A stretch of 22,918 nt of DNA from CAZJBP01 sp964544115 (GTDB lineage Bacteria; Verrucomicrobiota; Kiritimatiellia; UBA8416; JADHWI01), in contig CAZJBP010000045.1 in the NCBI GenBank assembly GCA_964544115.1, forward strand, positions 1 through 22,918. Direction: 5' to 3'. The position numbers and the translations under genes are program-made. Positions 7,178 to 14,254 of the stretch are shown piece after piece; positions within the stretch are counted from its first letter, which is position 1, and the number at the start of each line of letters is the position of its first letter. A model generated the notes under the pieces. The model did not search any database. It was not told where the DNA came from and was given only the letters and a program-made list of their open reading frames with translations.

Positions 7178-8347
7178 ATGTCGTCTCCACCCTCAGCCCC
7201 AACCTTCTCTGTCGATGGCACAGGCATGGGTCCTTCGATGCGCATCGTTTTCGCCTTGCCATCACTCCGTCAAGGCGGATCCGAACGGGTCGTACGCCTC
7301 ATCGCTGACGCCCTCTCCGGAATGGGGGCAGACGTCACCATGCTGGTTCTTGATGCGCGGGGCCGCTTGGACGACCCTGCGCTCGTTAACCCCGTCATAT
7401 GGGTTGAGCACCGTTTCCGCTCCGCCCTGTTTGGCCTTCCGTCGCTGGTCCGGGAGATCCGCAGGCGGAGGCCGCATGTTGTCTTCACCACGTTTGACTG
7501 GTTCAACCCTCTAGCTTGCGCCCTCCGTCCGCTCTTCGGCCGCAGGACCGGACTGGTCTGTCGACAGTCCAGCCCGCCAAGCATTCATCTCCATGACTTC
7601 CGATTTCCGGCCGCTCATCGGTGGGCAACGCGCCATTTGCTTCCGCAAGCCGATCGGGTCGTGTGCCAGACTTCATCCATGCGTGACGACTTGCTCCGCC
7701 ACTTCGGCACGCCTCCAGGAAGGCTAACCGTCATAGGAAACCCCGTGGACGTGCGGCAGATACCGACCTCCATTGAGCGCCCTCCGATTCGTGGTCGCCG
7801 GATGAATCTCGTTGCCGTAGGGAACTTCAGCCCGCAGAAGCGCTTCCACTTGCTCATACCGATCCTCTTGGCTGCCGAGGGCCTCGATTATCATCTGACT
7901 CTCGTCGGGGACGGCCCCGAGCGCGCCGATGTTGAGCGCGGCATTCGTTCAGCCGGACTGGGTGCGAAAGTGACCTTCGCGGGTAGGCGTCCAAGTTCAT
8001 ACCCCTACTTGATGCAAGCAGACGCACTTCTGGTCACGTCCCGTTTCGAGGGGTGCCCTAACGTGGTTCTTGAAGCCGGAGCTTGCGGCGTTCCAACCAT
8101 TGCGTTTGCTGTTCCAGGCGTCGATCGCGAGTTGATCGATGACGGGGTCACGGGAGCCCTTGTCCCGGAAGGCGATGTGACTGCATTCTCCCGCGCCATC
8201 CGCTCTCTCGCTACGGCGGCTCCGTATGATTCGGAGCGGATACGGCAGAGAGTGTGTGGTCTTCACTCGCTTGCGGCTTGCGCTGCCCGCTATGCGGCCC
8301 TATTTGTTGAGGTCTGTCACATCAATGGCTTCCGATCAACCATCTAG
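7178..8347 (+). CDS. Glycosyltransferase, GT4-like
   Basis: From ATG 7178 the product is 389 residues. The Rossmann-like start is MRIVFALPSLRQGGSERVV, which begins at ATG 7238, so 7178, 7226 and 7238 are all possible starts; none has a strong ribosome binding site. The C-terminal half has IGNPVDVRQIP, LVAVGNFSPQKRFHLLI and LVGDGPERADVE, with the EX7E pair at E291 and E299 (FEGCPNVVLEAGACG). This is a retaining GT-B enzyme for repeat-unit assembly in the cytoplasm. Its 3' end overlaps the following methyltransferase by 23 bases, indicating co-translation. The GGSERV signature recalls GT4 enzymes using GalNAc or related donors, but specificity is not deducible. Confidence 0.88.
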   Translation: MSSPPSAPTFSVDGTGMGPSMRIVFALPSLRQGGSERVVRLIADALSGMGADVTMLVLDARGRLDDPALVNPVIWVEHRFRSALFGLPSLVREIRRRRPHVVFTTFDWFNPLACALRPLFGRRTGLVCRQSSPPSIHLHDFRFPAAHRWATRHLLPQADRVVCQTSSMRDDLLRHFGTPPGRLTVIGNPVDVRQIPTSIERPPIRGRRMNLVAVGNFSPQKRFHLLIPILLAAEGLDYHLTLVGDGPERADVERGIRSAGLGAKVTFAGRRPSSYPYLMQADALLVTSRFEGCPNVVLEAGACGVPTIAFAVPGVDRELIDDGVTGALVPEGDVTAFSRAIRSLATAAPYDSERIRQRVCGLHSLAACAARYAALFVEVCHINGFRSTI

Positions 8348-9158
8348 TGCTGGCGCAATATCGCGGGAAGGGCCGGCATCACCGCAGTCCTTGTCGGCAG
8401 AGGAATTCAATGTGCCGGATTCCGCAAGTTCCGACTTCTGGGACGCCCGCTACCGGGTGGCTCCCGAATCCCCAACGCTCGGCGACTATCTCCGTCGGCT
8501 CGGGCCTCTGTGTCGCGATGTCGTGCTCGAACTGAGGGTCCATCTTCACCGACTCGATCCGCGTCATCAGCGTGTCGCCGATATCGGTGGCGGCCAAGGG
8601 GCGCTTCTTGCGCTCCTGGTGGACGAATCGAATGACCGGTACCTGTTCGACCTATCACCCGAGGCCGTTGCCACGGCTCGCAGACTCTACGGGTTACAAA
8701 ATGCGCATGTCCTCGACATCGTGCAAACCCCCGGAACACCGTTTGGACAATTTGACCTGATTCTGTGCTCGGAAGTGATTGAGCACATTTCACCTGTACA
8801 GCATCCGGCGTTCATCGCAGCCTTACATCGCTGGCTAAAGCCGGGAGGCTATCTCGTTTTGTCAACGCCCAACCTGGCTTCGTTGAGCAGTCGGCTGCGT
8901 CTGGCCATCGGGCTGCAGCCCCTCGTGCTGGCAATTGACCCACTGTCGCACATTGCCCCGATGATACATGCCCGCATCGAATCGCTCCTTGGGGCGCAGG
9001 GGTTCCGCCCTATCGTGGTCCGTTCTACCCTGGCAAGAGTCGTGGGGTGCACATGGTCGTTGCGATTGCCGCTGCGATTCTGGCTTGGGGAGCACCTTGT
9101 TGGCACATGGCAGAAGCTGCCGCTAGGATCCACCCACCATCACACGGGACAACACTGA
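8325..9158 (+). CDS. SAM-dependent methyltransferase
   Basis: The product is 277 residues. A variable N-terminus of about 80 residues precedes SAM motif I, RVADIGGGQGALLALL (D86). The core continues with YLFDLSPEAV, FDLILCSEVIEHI and LKPGGYLVLSTPNLAS, then a C-terminal region SLSSRLRLAIGLQPLVL typical of membrane-proximal polysaccharide-cluster methyltransferases. ATG 8325 was chosen because TTGAGGT lies 12 bases upstream and it overlaps the preceding glycosyltransferase by 23 bases. The same frame is open farther upstream but only inside that gene. It is probably a second sugar methyltransferase of the pathway; the acceptor is unknown. Confidence 0.85.
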   Translation: MASDQPSSAGAISREGPASPQSLSAEEFNVPDSASSDFWDARYRVAPESPTLGDYLRRLGPLCRDVVLELRVHLHRLDPRHQRVADIGGGQGALLALLVDESNDRYLFDLSPEAVATARRLYGLQNAHVLDIVQTPGTPFGQFDLILCSEVIEHISPVQHPAFIAALHRWLKPGGYLVLSTPNLASLSSRLRLAIGLQPLVLAIDPLSHIAPMIHARIESLLGAQGFRPIVVRSTLARVVGCTWSLRLPLRFWLGEHLVGTWQKLPLGSTHHHTGQH

Positions 9159-9183
9159 CCGCGACCCCAGCTTGACAGACGGC

Positions 9184-10359
9184 ATGAGAATTCTCGTCGG
9201 ATACAGCTACTACCGAAGCTTCATCGACGTCCGAGATCAGACAGAAGCGTGGCTCACACGCCTCCGGTCTTACGGTTTCGACGTGAGGGGCATCCCCATC
9301 ACCACGAACCCTCCAGGTCCGCCGGTCCTGTGGCCTGAACTGGACCGGCGCTGGCGATGGGGGGATCCTGTCCTCTTTCGGATGTACGAGCGACTCGCGG
9401 AGGCCGCATCCGAGTGTGACGTGTTTCTGAACTTTAACGGCATCAACACCCATCCGGAGTTCATCAAACAACTGAACACATTCAATGTGTATGCCTGCTT
9501 CGATGACCCGGAATCATCAGAACGTCTATCGCGACCGCTCGCACCGGCTTACGATCTGGCGATGGTGGGCAATGTCGCCGAAGTAGGTCGGTACGTTCAG
9601 TGGGGTGTCCAACGCGCCAGACACTGGCCGCTTGGTTTTCGAGCCGATCAGTACGATCCGGCGCTAACGTCCGAGCAGATACTCAGCGGTGATCGCGACG
9701 TTGATGTCGCCCTGCTGTGTGAGCGGATTACAGGGTGGCGCGGTGAGCGCCTGAGCAGCTTCTGCAGGGCATTCCCCGCCGGACGCTACCATGGGAGAGG
9801 CTGGCCCGCGGGTGTTCTGCCTCAAGCAGAAAAGGTTCCCCTGTATCAGCGTACCCGCATTGGTGTGAATTTTCATAACTCAACAGGCCCAATCAACTTC
9901 CGGACCTTCGAGCTTCCCGCCAATGGAGTGCTCCTTGTGTGCGACAACAAGGCACATCTAGGAAAGTTGTTTCAACTTGGGCGCGAAGCAGTCGGGTTTG
10001 AAACCCCTCAGGAGGCCGTGGAAGTCTGTCGCTACTATCTCTCCCATGATGCTGAGCGGCGTGAGATTGCCGCTTGCGGCTGGCAAAGGGCTGTTCGCGA
10101 TTACAGCGAGAGGGCCGTGTTTGAGAGTTTGGAGCGAGCGATCGGGGAGGTGCTACCGTCCGTCGGCCCCGCACGGGAGAATGCACGTATTGAACTGCCG
10201 AAACGTGCAGGTACAGGGGTTGCCCTACTGCTCGCCGTCTACAGTTGCGCCCTGGGTTGCAGGGCCGCCGTCAAGCGGGCGCTGGGAACGGGCTTGCAGA
10301 TCGCGAGATCCGCAGTCCGGAAGTGCACTGACTGGTTGAGTGAGCGGATGGCCATATAG
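9184..10359 (+). CDS. CgeB-like glycosyltransferase (GT-B, DUF3880 type)
   Basis: The product is 391 residues from ATG 9184 (MRILVGYSYYRSFIDVRDQT); an in-frame TTG at 9172 is less likely. The N-terminal half (CDVFLNFNGINTHPEF, VYACFDDPE, YDLAMVGNVAEV) and C-terminal half (ALLCERITGWRGERL, YQRTRIGVNFHN, FRTFELPANGVLLVCD, DNKAHLGKLFQLGREAVGFE) match the CgeB/spore-maturation-type glycosyltransferase family, in which an F-E-L-A-like motif replaces the canonical EX7E. About 55 residues at the C-terminus are less conserved and include a hydrophobic stretch (GVALLLAVYSCALGC) that may bind membrane. It is the last gene of the mid-GC block. Role in repeat-unit assembly is inferred. Confidence 0.75.
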   Translation: MRILVGYSYYRSFIDVRDQTEAWLTRLRSYGFDVRGIPITTNPPGPPVLWPELDRRWRWGDPVLFRMYERLAEAASECDVFLNFNGINTHPEFIKQLNTFNVYACFDDPESSERLSRPLAPAYDLAMVGNVAEVGRYVQWGVQRARHWPLGFRADQYDPALTSEQILSGDRDVDVALLCERITGWRGERLSSFCRAFPAGRYHGRGWPAGVLPQAEKVPLYQRTRIGVNFHNSTGPINFRTFELPANGVLLVCDNKAHLGKLFQLGREAVGFETPQEAVEVCRYYLSHDAERREIAACGWQRAVRDYSERAVFESLERAIGEVLPSVGPARENARIELPKRAGTGVALLLAVYSCALGCRAAVKRALGTGLQIARSAVRKCTDWLSERMAI

Positions 10360-10370
10360 GTTAGTTAGCA

Positions 10371-10377
10371 GGGAGGG
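10371..10377 (+). promoter_or_regulatory. Strong ribosome binding site GGGAGGG
   Basis: GGGAGGG lies 7 bases ahead of ATG 10385. It is stronger and better placed than most sites in this window and decides the start against the in-frame GTG/TTG options inside the preceding gene. Confidence 0.8.
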
Positions 10378-10384
10378 AACAACC

Positions 10385-11014
10385 ATGAGATTCAGAGAGT
10401 ACAAGTGTCTTGTGTATTCAGATCTTTATCGGATCACAGGCGCAGTCAGGACTCTCACTCTTATTTGGTATATCTTAGCGGGCGGTTCATTCCGATACAC
10501 CTTTTGGATGCGCACCTGCTCTTATACATGGAGCAACATGTTTCTGAGATGTTCCATCTATCCACTTTCAAGGCTCACGCTCCATCGTCTCATATACAAG
10601 TATGGCATTTCGATCCCACCAGACACTAAGATTGGAAGTGGATTCTATATAGGTCATTTCGGTGGAATTGTGGTAAGTGGAAAGACCATAATAGGAAAGA
10701 ACTGCAATATGTCTCAATGCGTAACTGTGGGACAAGCCAATCGAGGAAGGAATAAGGGCCATCCAATATTGGGCGACAACATCTACATCGGCCCCGGGGC
10801 GAAGATTATTGGTGCTGTTACAATTGGAAACAATGTCGCGATTGGTGCTAATTGTGTTGTGACAAAGGATGTTCCAGACAACTCTGTTGTTGTGGGGATT
10901 CCTGGAAAGGTCATCTCACAGGAAGGATCAAAGGGATACGTCAATAGAACTGACTACGAAGACTACATCAGGGAACAGAGGGGTCCATGTCGCCTCGCAG
11001 GCTCGGAGCCATGA
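10385..11014 (+). CDS. Serine-acetyltransferase-like hexapeptide acyltransferase, AT-rich
   Basis: The product is 209 residues. An N-terminal hydrophobic/helical region (LTLIWYILAGGSFRYTFWMR) precedes a CysE/WcaB-like left-handed beta helix: IPPDTKIGSGFYIGHFGGIV, GKNCNMSQCVTVGQ, LGDNIYIGPGAKIIG, NNVAIGANCVVTKDVPDNSV and VGIPGKVI. Such proteins O-acetylate sugars with acetyl-CoA, often in capsule or O-antigen clusters. My hand count for 10381-10980 is 267 G or C in 600 (44.5%), against roughly 55-60% in the genes before it, with many AT-ending codons (ATA, AGA). This suggests recent transfer. The last dozen codons abruptly become GC-rich (after about 10980), so the C-terminus may be a junction with different DNA. 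Confidence 0.88.
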   Translation: MRFREYKCLVYSDLYRITGAVRTLTLIWYILAGGSFRYTFWMRTCSYTWSNMFLRCSIYPLSRLTLHRLIYKYGISIPPDTKIGSGFYIGHFGGIVVSGKTIIGKNCNMSQCVTVGQANRGRNKGHPILGDNIYIGPGAKIIGAVTIGNNVAIGANCVVTKDVPDNSVVVGIPGKVISQEGSKGYVNRTDYEDYIREQRGPCRLAGSEP

Positions 11015-11253
11015 CCCAGCGCGTTCACCGGACCAGCGCCCCGGCCACCACGCGCCACCATGCGCACGGCTGGACCCGGCGGGGTTGGCGCATGGCCGAC
11101 GATCCCGAGGCCGGGGCGGGGCGGCTGGGGCGTGTTTCAGGTTGAAGGGTGGAGTAGCGTTTGCGCCGGTGTGTGCCGGAATCCTTAGTGAAACGTGGCG
11201 GAATCAGGCAAGACGGGGAAGGGTGTCATTTGTGCAACCGTCTAATCGGGAAG

Positions 11254-11275
11254 ACCTTGCGAGATTGCGCAAGGT
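11254..11275 (+). other. Perfect 8-bp hairpin
   Basis: ACCTTGCG (11254-11261) pairs exactly with CGCAAGGT (11268-11275) around a 6-base loop. Flanking AAGAC and GTCTT can extend an alternative stem with a bulge. No T-run follows. Confidence 0.45.
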
Positions 11276-11304
11276 GGTGTGTCTTGCTTTCGAGTCATGC
11301 GCGT

Positions 11305-11622
11305 TCAAGCGGGCGCTGCCACCACTACTTGGCGAATCGGGCTGGCGCCCGCGAAATTGACGGCGCACAGTACCGTGCGCCGGTAAGGGTTGCGTTCAGG
11401 GAACCCACCCTCCGGCGACCCGATCCGCGACGCATCCCCCGTCAGCATCAAGACCGATTCGCCCGCCACAGGCCGCCCGAGGTCGCTACCTATGGCGACA
11501 CCGGGCGCGACGCTGAAAGGAACGCGTGCGAGGCCGCGACCCTCGACAGCGGGCCGTGCAATACCCCCAACCGGCTTGCACTGAATCACAGATGCGCCGT
11601 AGTTGCCCCCTGCGCGCTTCAC
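11305..11622 (-). CDS. Doubtful minus-strand hypothetical ORF or decayed gene
   Basis: A 105-residue frame starts at GTG 11622 and ends inside the gene-free region. It stays open upstream to a stop at about 11699, with plausible-looking peptide (SVGQRGTSATFKGPGR) before the GTG. Within it are segments such as VPFSVAPGVAIGSDLGRPV and RRTVLCAVNFAGASPIRQ. Codon third positions are GC-rich, as expected for coding DNA here, but random GC-rich sequence also behaves this way. No ribosome binding site or family is recognisable. All confident genes are on the other strand. It could be a remnant of a larger gene. Confidence 0.18.
   Translation of the reverse strand: MKRAGGNYGASVIQCKPVGGIARPAVEGRGLARVPFSVAPGVAIGSDLGRPVAGESVLMLTGDASRIGSPEGGFPERNPYRRTVLCAVNFAGASPIRQVVVAAPA
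11338..11351 (+). other. Short GC hairpin with tetraloop
   Basis: CGGGC (11338-11342) pairs with GCCCG (11347-11351) around the 4-base loop TGGC. It lies between two longer perfect hairpins. A 5-bp GC stem can arise by chance in GC-rich DNA. Confidence 0.3.
11361..11382 (+). other. Perfect 8-bp hairpin
   Basis: CGGCGCAC (11361-11368) pairs exactly with GTGCGCCG (11375-11382) around a 6-base loop. Together with the stems at 11254 and 11338 it makes a compact structured stretch of about 130 bases. No T-run follows. Confidence 0.45.
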
Positions 11623-11674
11623 ATTCCGGCCTGGACCCTTGAAGGTGGCCGAGGTCCCACGCTGGCCAACGCTC

Positions 11675-11704
11675 TTGACGCTGACGGTCTGTTCGTCCTA
11701 GCTT
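11675..11704 (+). promoter_or_regulatory. Weak candidate promoter giving a near-leaderless transcript
   Basis: TTGACG (11675-11680), an 18-base spacer, then TAGCTT (11699-11704) sits just before ATG 11711. The first box matches the -35 consensus at five of six positions; the second matches the -10 box poorly. Transcription would start at about the start codon, which has no ribosome binding site. The -35 match could be chance. Confidence 0.25.
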
Positions 11705-11710
11705 CAGCCC

Positions 11711-14206
11711 ATGAATCAGCGCGACTCAGGTAGGGCTCGAAGAACTACCACGTTTCTGTCCATCGCAGGCTGGGCGATCGTGGCTGCAGGTCTGTTTGGC
11801 GGCGTCTCGCTGAGGGAGCGTTGTCTGTTCCCGCCGGCTGATGGGAAGCCTCTCTACCCGCCGGACAATCAGTCATGTCAGCTGGAGAGTTTCTATGGGT
11901 ACCGGCAGGAGGTCGCTCTTGGCACGGGTTTCGGCGGTTACCCGTTCTACCCGAGCAGAATCCCTGACGTCTTGCTTCCGCCGCTGGTGGCGCACCCATG
12001 GCACTACATCTTAGACACGCTCCTGCTGGTTCTTTCGGCCGCGTACTACCTGGGCGGCCGCGGCTGTCGCGGCGTTTCGGCATGCCTACCAGCGGTCGCT
12101 CTGGGCGCCTCGGGATATGCGTTCTCTCTGATTTCTGCCGGACACCGTGGCGTGTTCGACATGCTGCCGTATGCCGTCTTCATCTTCGGGCTCATTGACA
12201 GGGCCTTGGAGCGGCGCTCATGGTTGGATTTCGCCATGATCGGTGCTTGTGCAACCTGGGGGCTCTCGGCCCAGCCCGACATCATGGGGCTCTTTCTCCT
12301 GCTGGCGGGAGCCTACGGATGCTTCCGTCTGATCCGTGTCTGGCAGCGCGGGCAGACGTTGCCTCTGCTCCGCCGGTGCCTTCTCGGCGGAATCCTGGCA
12401 TCTACCATCTTCTGCCTGGGCGGCATGGGCTTCTTTGGCAATCTGTTCCGTAACATCGTTCCTGCCCGGGAGACCATGCAAGCGCAGACCGCGGCGGACA
12501 AGTGGGAATTCTGCACGAACTGGAGCATGCCCCCGGAGGAGATTCTGGAGTTTGTCGCGCCCGGGGTGTTCGGGATCGAGACCGGCGACCCGCGAGCCCC
12601 CTACTGGGGCCGGGTGGGCCGATCGCTGGGGTGGGATCCGACGCGCCCGGGTCTGATGAACCTCAAACAGCACACCGTGTACCTCGGGGTCATTCAGTTG
12701 CTCATCGGCGCGTATGGTGTGGCATGGGCGGTCTCGCGGCGAAGACGGGATGGGCTGATGGTCGAGTCACAGGAACCGTCGCCCGCGCTGTCCCGGCCCG
12801 ACGTGTTGTTCTGGGCTGCGACCTTCGTCATCACTGTTCTTCTCGCGTTGGGCCGGTACTTCCCGCTGTACCGACTGTTCTTTCTCCTGCCCTATGCACA
12901 GAAGATTCGGGCCCCAATCAAGTTCATTCACCTCTCGGAGTTGGCGCTATGCGTCCTCTTTGCGGCAGGGCTGGCCGCTTACCTGCGCGATGCGCGGGCC
13001 GCGGAGTCGGGCACGCGGCCGCCGTTGCGGCGTCGCAGCTTCTGGATCGGCGCGCTAGGCGCAGGGCTGTGTCTGGGGCTCGCCGCCATTCGCTGGCTGT
13101 TCGCGGGCGGAATGGCGGGCTACTGGCGGGAACTGGGCCTGGAAGCCTATGCGCCGGTTCTGCGCGAAGCCATGCGCGGCGGGCTGACCCACGGAATGGT
13201 GCTGTCGGGGCTGGTCGCCGCCGTCTGCCTCGCCAACGCCTTCGCCGGCCGGCAACGGCAACGTATAGCCCTCTACGGCATGGGCCTCTTAACGATGGCG
13301 GTTTTCGCCGACCTGGTCCTCGTGGGCAAGCCCTACGTGCGCACTCGCGATGTTGCCGGCTTCTACGCCCCCAGCCCGCTCATGACAAGACTGCGCGAGG
13401 AGAAGACTCTGGGCCGGGTTTCGTACCCCGTGTCTTCTTTCCGCACTACGCAGAACCCGCTCTGGTGCACCTTCTGCGTAAACGGAATCTACCCGGTTGA
13501 GCCCGCGCAGGGCCACCCCGTTCCTGATTCTTACCGAGAGTTGTTCAATGCCCTGCAGGGCAACACGCCGCGACTGTGGCAGTTGAGCAGCACCCGCTAC
13601 GTCATTGGCCCAAGCTCGTCACTGGCCGCGTTAAAGCAGGACACCCGCTTCGAAGGCGTCACGGGGTTTGACGCCTTGATGGATGGCCGGATTGAGGAGC
13701 GGCCTCTTGGCCAAGGTAATCACACCGTCTACCGGTTCAAGGATGGCCTGCCGCGGGCCCAGCTCTATCACCAGTGGGAATCGGTCGATGCCACCACCGC
13801 GCTTGCCCGCCTTGCGGATGCAGCCTGGGACCCAGCGCGCATGGTGCTCGTTGAGGACGCATCCGGCTCACATACGGCGCAACGGGCGCCGTCGCCAGTC
13901 GAGTTGGAAGTCTACGGCCGCACGCGTATAGTCGTACGGACCGACGCGCCCGAAGAAGGCATCCTTCTTGTGACCGACCAGTACGATCCAGACTGGCACG
14001 TCACCGTGGATGGCCGTTCGGCCGACCTTCTACGTGCGAACGGCATCATGTTAGCCGTGGGGGTGCCTGCCGGCCGACATAAGGTTGTCTTCACATACCA
14101 CCCTTTTGCGCTACCTTTTGGGCTGAGCCTGGCCGTCTGCGTCGGCCTGTTGGGGTGGCAGGCCGTCCGGCTCATGGGCAAGCGTAGGCGGCACGAGGCG
14201 GTGTAA
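11711..14206 (+). CDS. YfhO-family polytopic membrane protein (GT-C-like)
   Basis: The 831-residue product has about 12 predicted membrane segments, starting TTTFLSIAGWAIVAAGLFGG, and including HYILDTLLLVLSAAYYLGG, LLGGILASTIFCLGGMGFFG and VLFWAATFVITVLLALGRYF. The C-terminal 300 residues are largely extracytoplasmic and end with LLVTDQYDPDWHVTVDGRSA, a GRHKVVFTYHPF strand and a last helix, a typical YfhO layout. Length is close to Bacillus YfhO (about 860). YfhO proteins are GT-C-like and, in Gram-positives, use a polyprenyl-phosphate sugar made by a GT2 partner to glycosylate surface polymers. A matching GT2 lies two genes downstream. ATG 11711 has no ribosome binding site. Family is likely; target is unknown. 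Confidence 0.8.
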   Translation: MNQRDSGRARRTTTFLSIAGWAIVAAGLFGGVSLRERCLFPPADGKPLYPPDNQSCQLESFYGYRQEVALGTGFGGYPFYPSRIPDVLLPPLVAHPWHYILDTLLLVLSAAYYLGGRGCRGVSACLPAVALGASGYAFSLISAGHRGVFDMLPYAVFIFGLIDRALERRSWLDFAMIGACATWGLSAQPDIMGLFLLLAGAYGCFRLIRVWQRGQTLPLLRRCLLGGILASTIFCLGGMGFFGNLFRNIVPARETMQAQTAADKWEFCTNWSMPPEEILEFVAPGVFGIETGDPRAPYWGRVGRSLGWDPTRPGLMNLKQHTVYLGVIQLLIGAYGVAWAVSRRRRDGLMVESQEPSPALSRPDVLFWAATFVITVLLALGRYFPLYRLFFLLPYAQKIRAPIKFIHLSELALCVLFAAGLAAYLRDARAAESGTRPPLRRRSFWIGALGAGLCLGLAAIRWLFAGGMAGYWRELGLEAYAPVLREAMRGGLTHGMVLSGLVAAVCLANAFAGRQRQRIALYGMGLLTMAVFADLVLVGKPYVRTRDVAGFYAPSPLMTRLREEKTLGRVSYPVSSFRTTQNPLWCTFCVNGIYPVEPAQGHPVPDSYRELFNALQGNTPRLWQLSSTRYVIGPSSSLAALKQDTRFEGVTGFDALMDGRIEERPLGQGNHTVYRFKDGLPRAQLYHQWESVDATTALARLADAAWDPARMVLVEDASGSHTAQRAPSPVELEVYGRTRIVVRTDAPEEGILLVTDQYDPDWHVTVDGRSADLLRANGIMLAVGVPAGRHKVVFTYHPFALPFGLSLAVCVGLLGWQAVRLMGKRRRHEAV

Positions 14207-14222
14207 CCCGGCCACCTCGTGC
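14191..14222 (+). terminator. Terminator-like hairpin across the YfhO gene stop codon
   Basis: GCACGAGG (14191-14198) is exactly complementary to CCTCGTGC (14215-14222), and two more inner GC pairs are possible after a mismatch. The loop holds the TAA stop. No T-run follows (the next bases are purine-rich), so a Rho-independent terminator is doubtful. It could instead stabilise the mRNA end or adjust expression between the membrane protein and the lipoprotein. Confidence 0.4.
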
Positions 14223-14254
14223 ACGGAAAAAGCTCAAATAGAGACAGGCCCAGT

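Larger units (their letters stand above)
11015..11674 (+). other. Long region with no convincing gene, possible recombination scar
   Basis: About 660 bases separate the AT-rich acetyltransferase from the YfhO-like gene. Several short overlapping open frames exist on both strands, but none shows a recognisable domain, a good ribosome binding site or a clean start. The first 140 bases are very GC-rich. Between 11254 and 11382 there are three hairpins. Two related 8-base words (CCGGAATC and GCGGAATC) occur near 11178 and 11201. The region may be decayed coding sequence or the footprint of a lost mobile element; no intact transposase or terminal repeats are visible. Confidence 0.5.

Noticed and set aside
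10869..11360. Open frame spanning the end of the acetyltransferase and the gene-free region
   Set aside because: It starts inside the acetyltransferase gene in a different frame. No domain, start site or consistent composition.
11161..11733. Open frame of about 190 codons just ahead of the YfhO-like gene
   Set aside because: Arg- and Cys-rich text, no ribosome binding site, overlaps the next gene and is antisense to another open frame. I do not recognise any transposase in it.
12502..13500. Plus-strand open frame of over 300 codons inside the YfhO-like gene
   Set aside because: Low-complexity Arg/Gly/Ala text in another frame of a gene with clear membrane segments; no start site.
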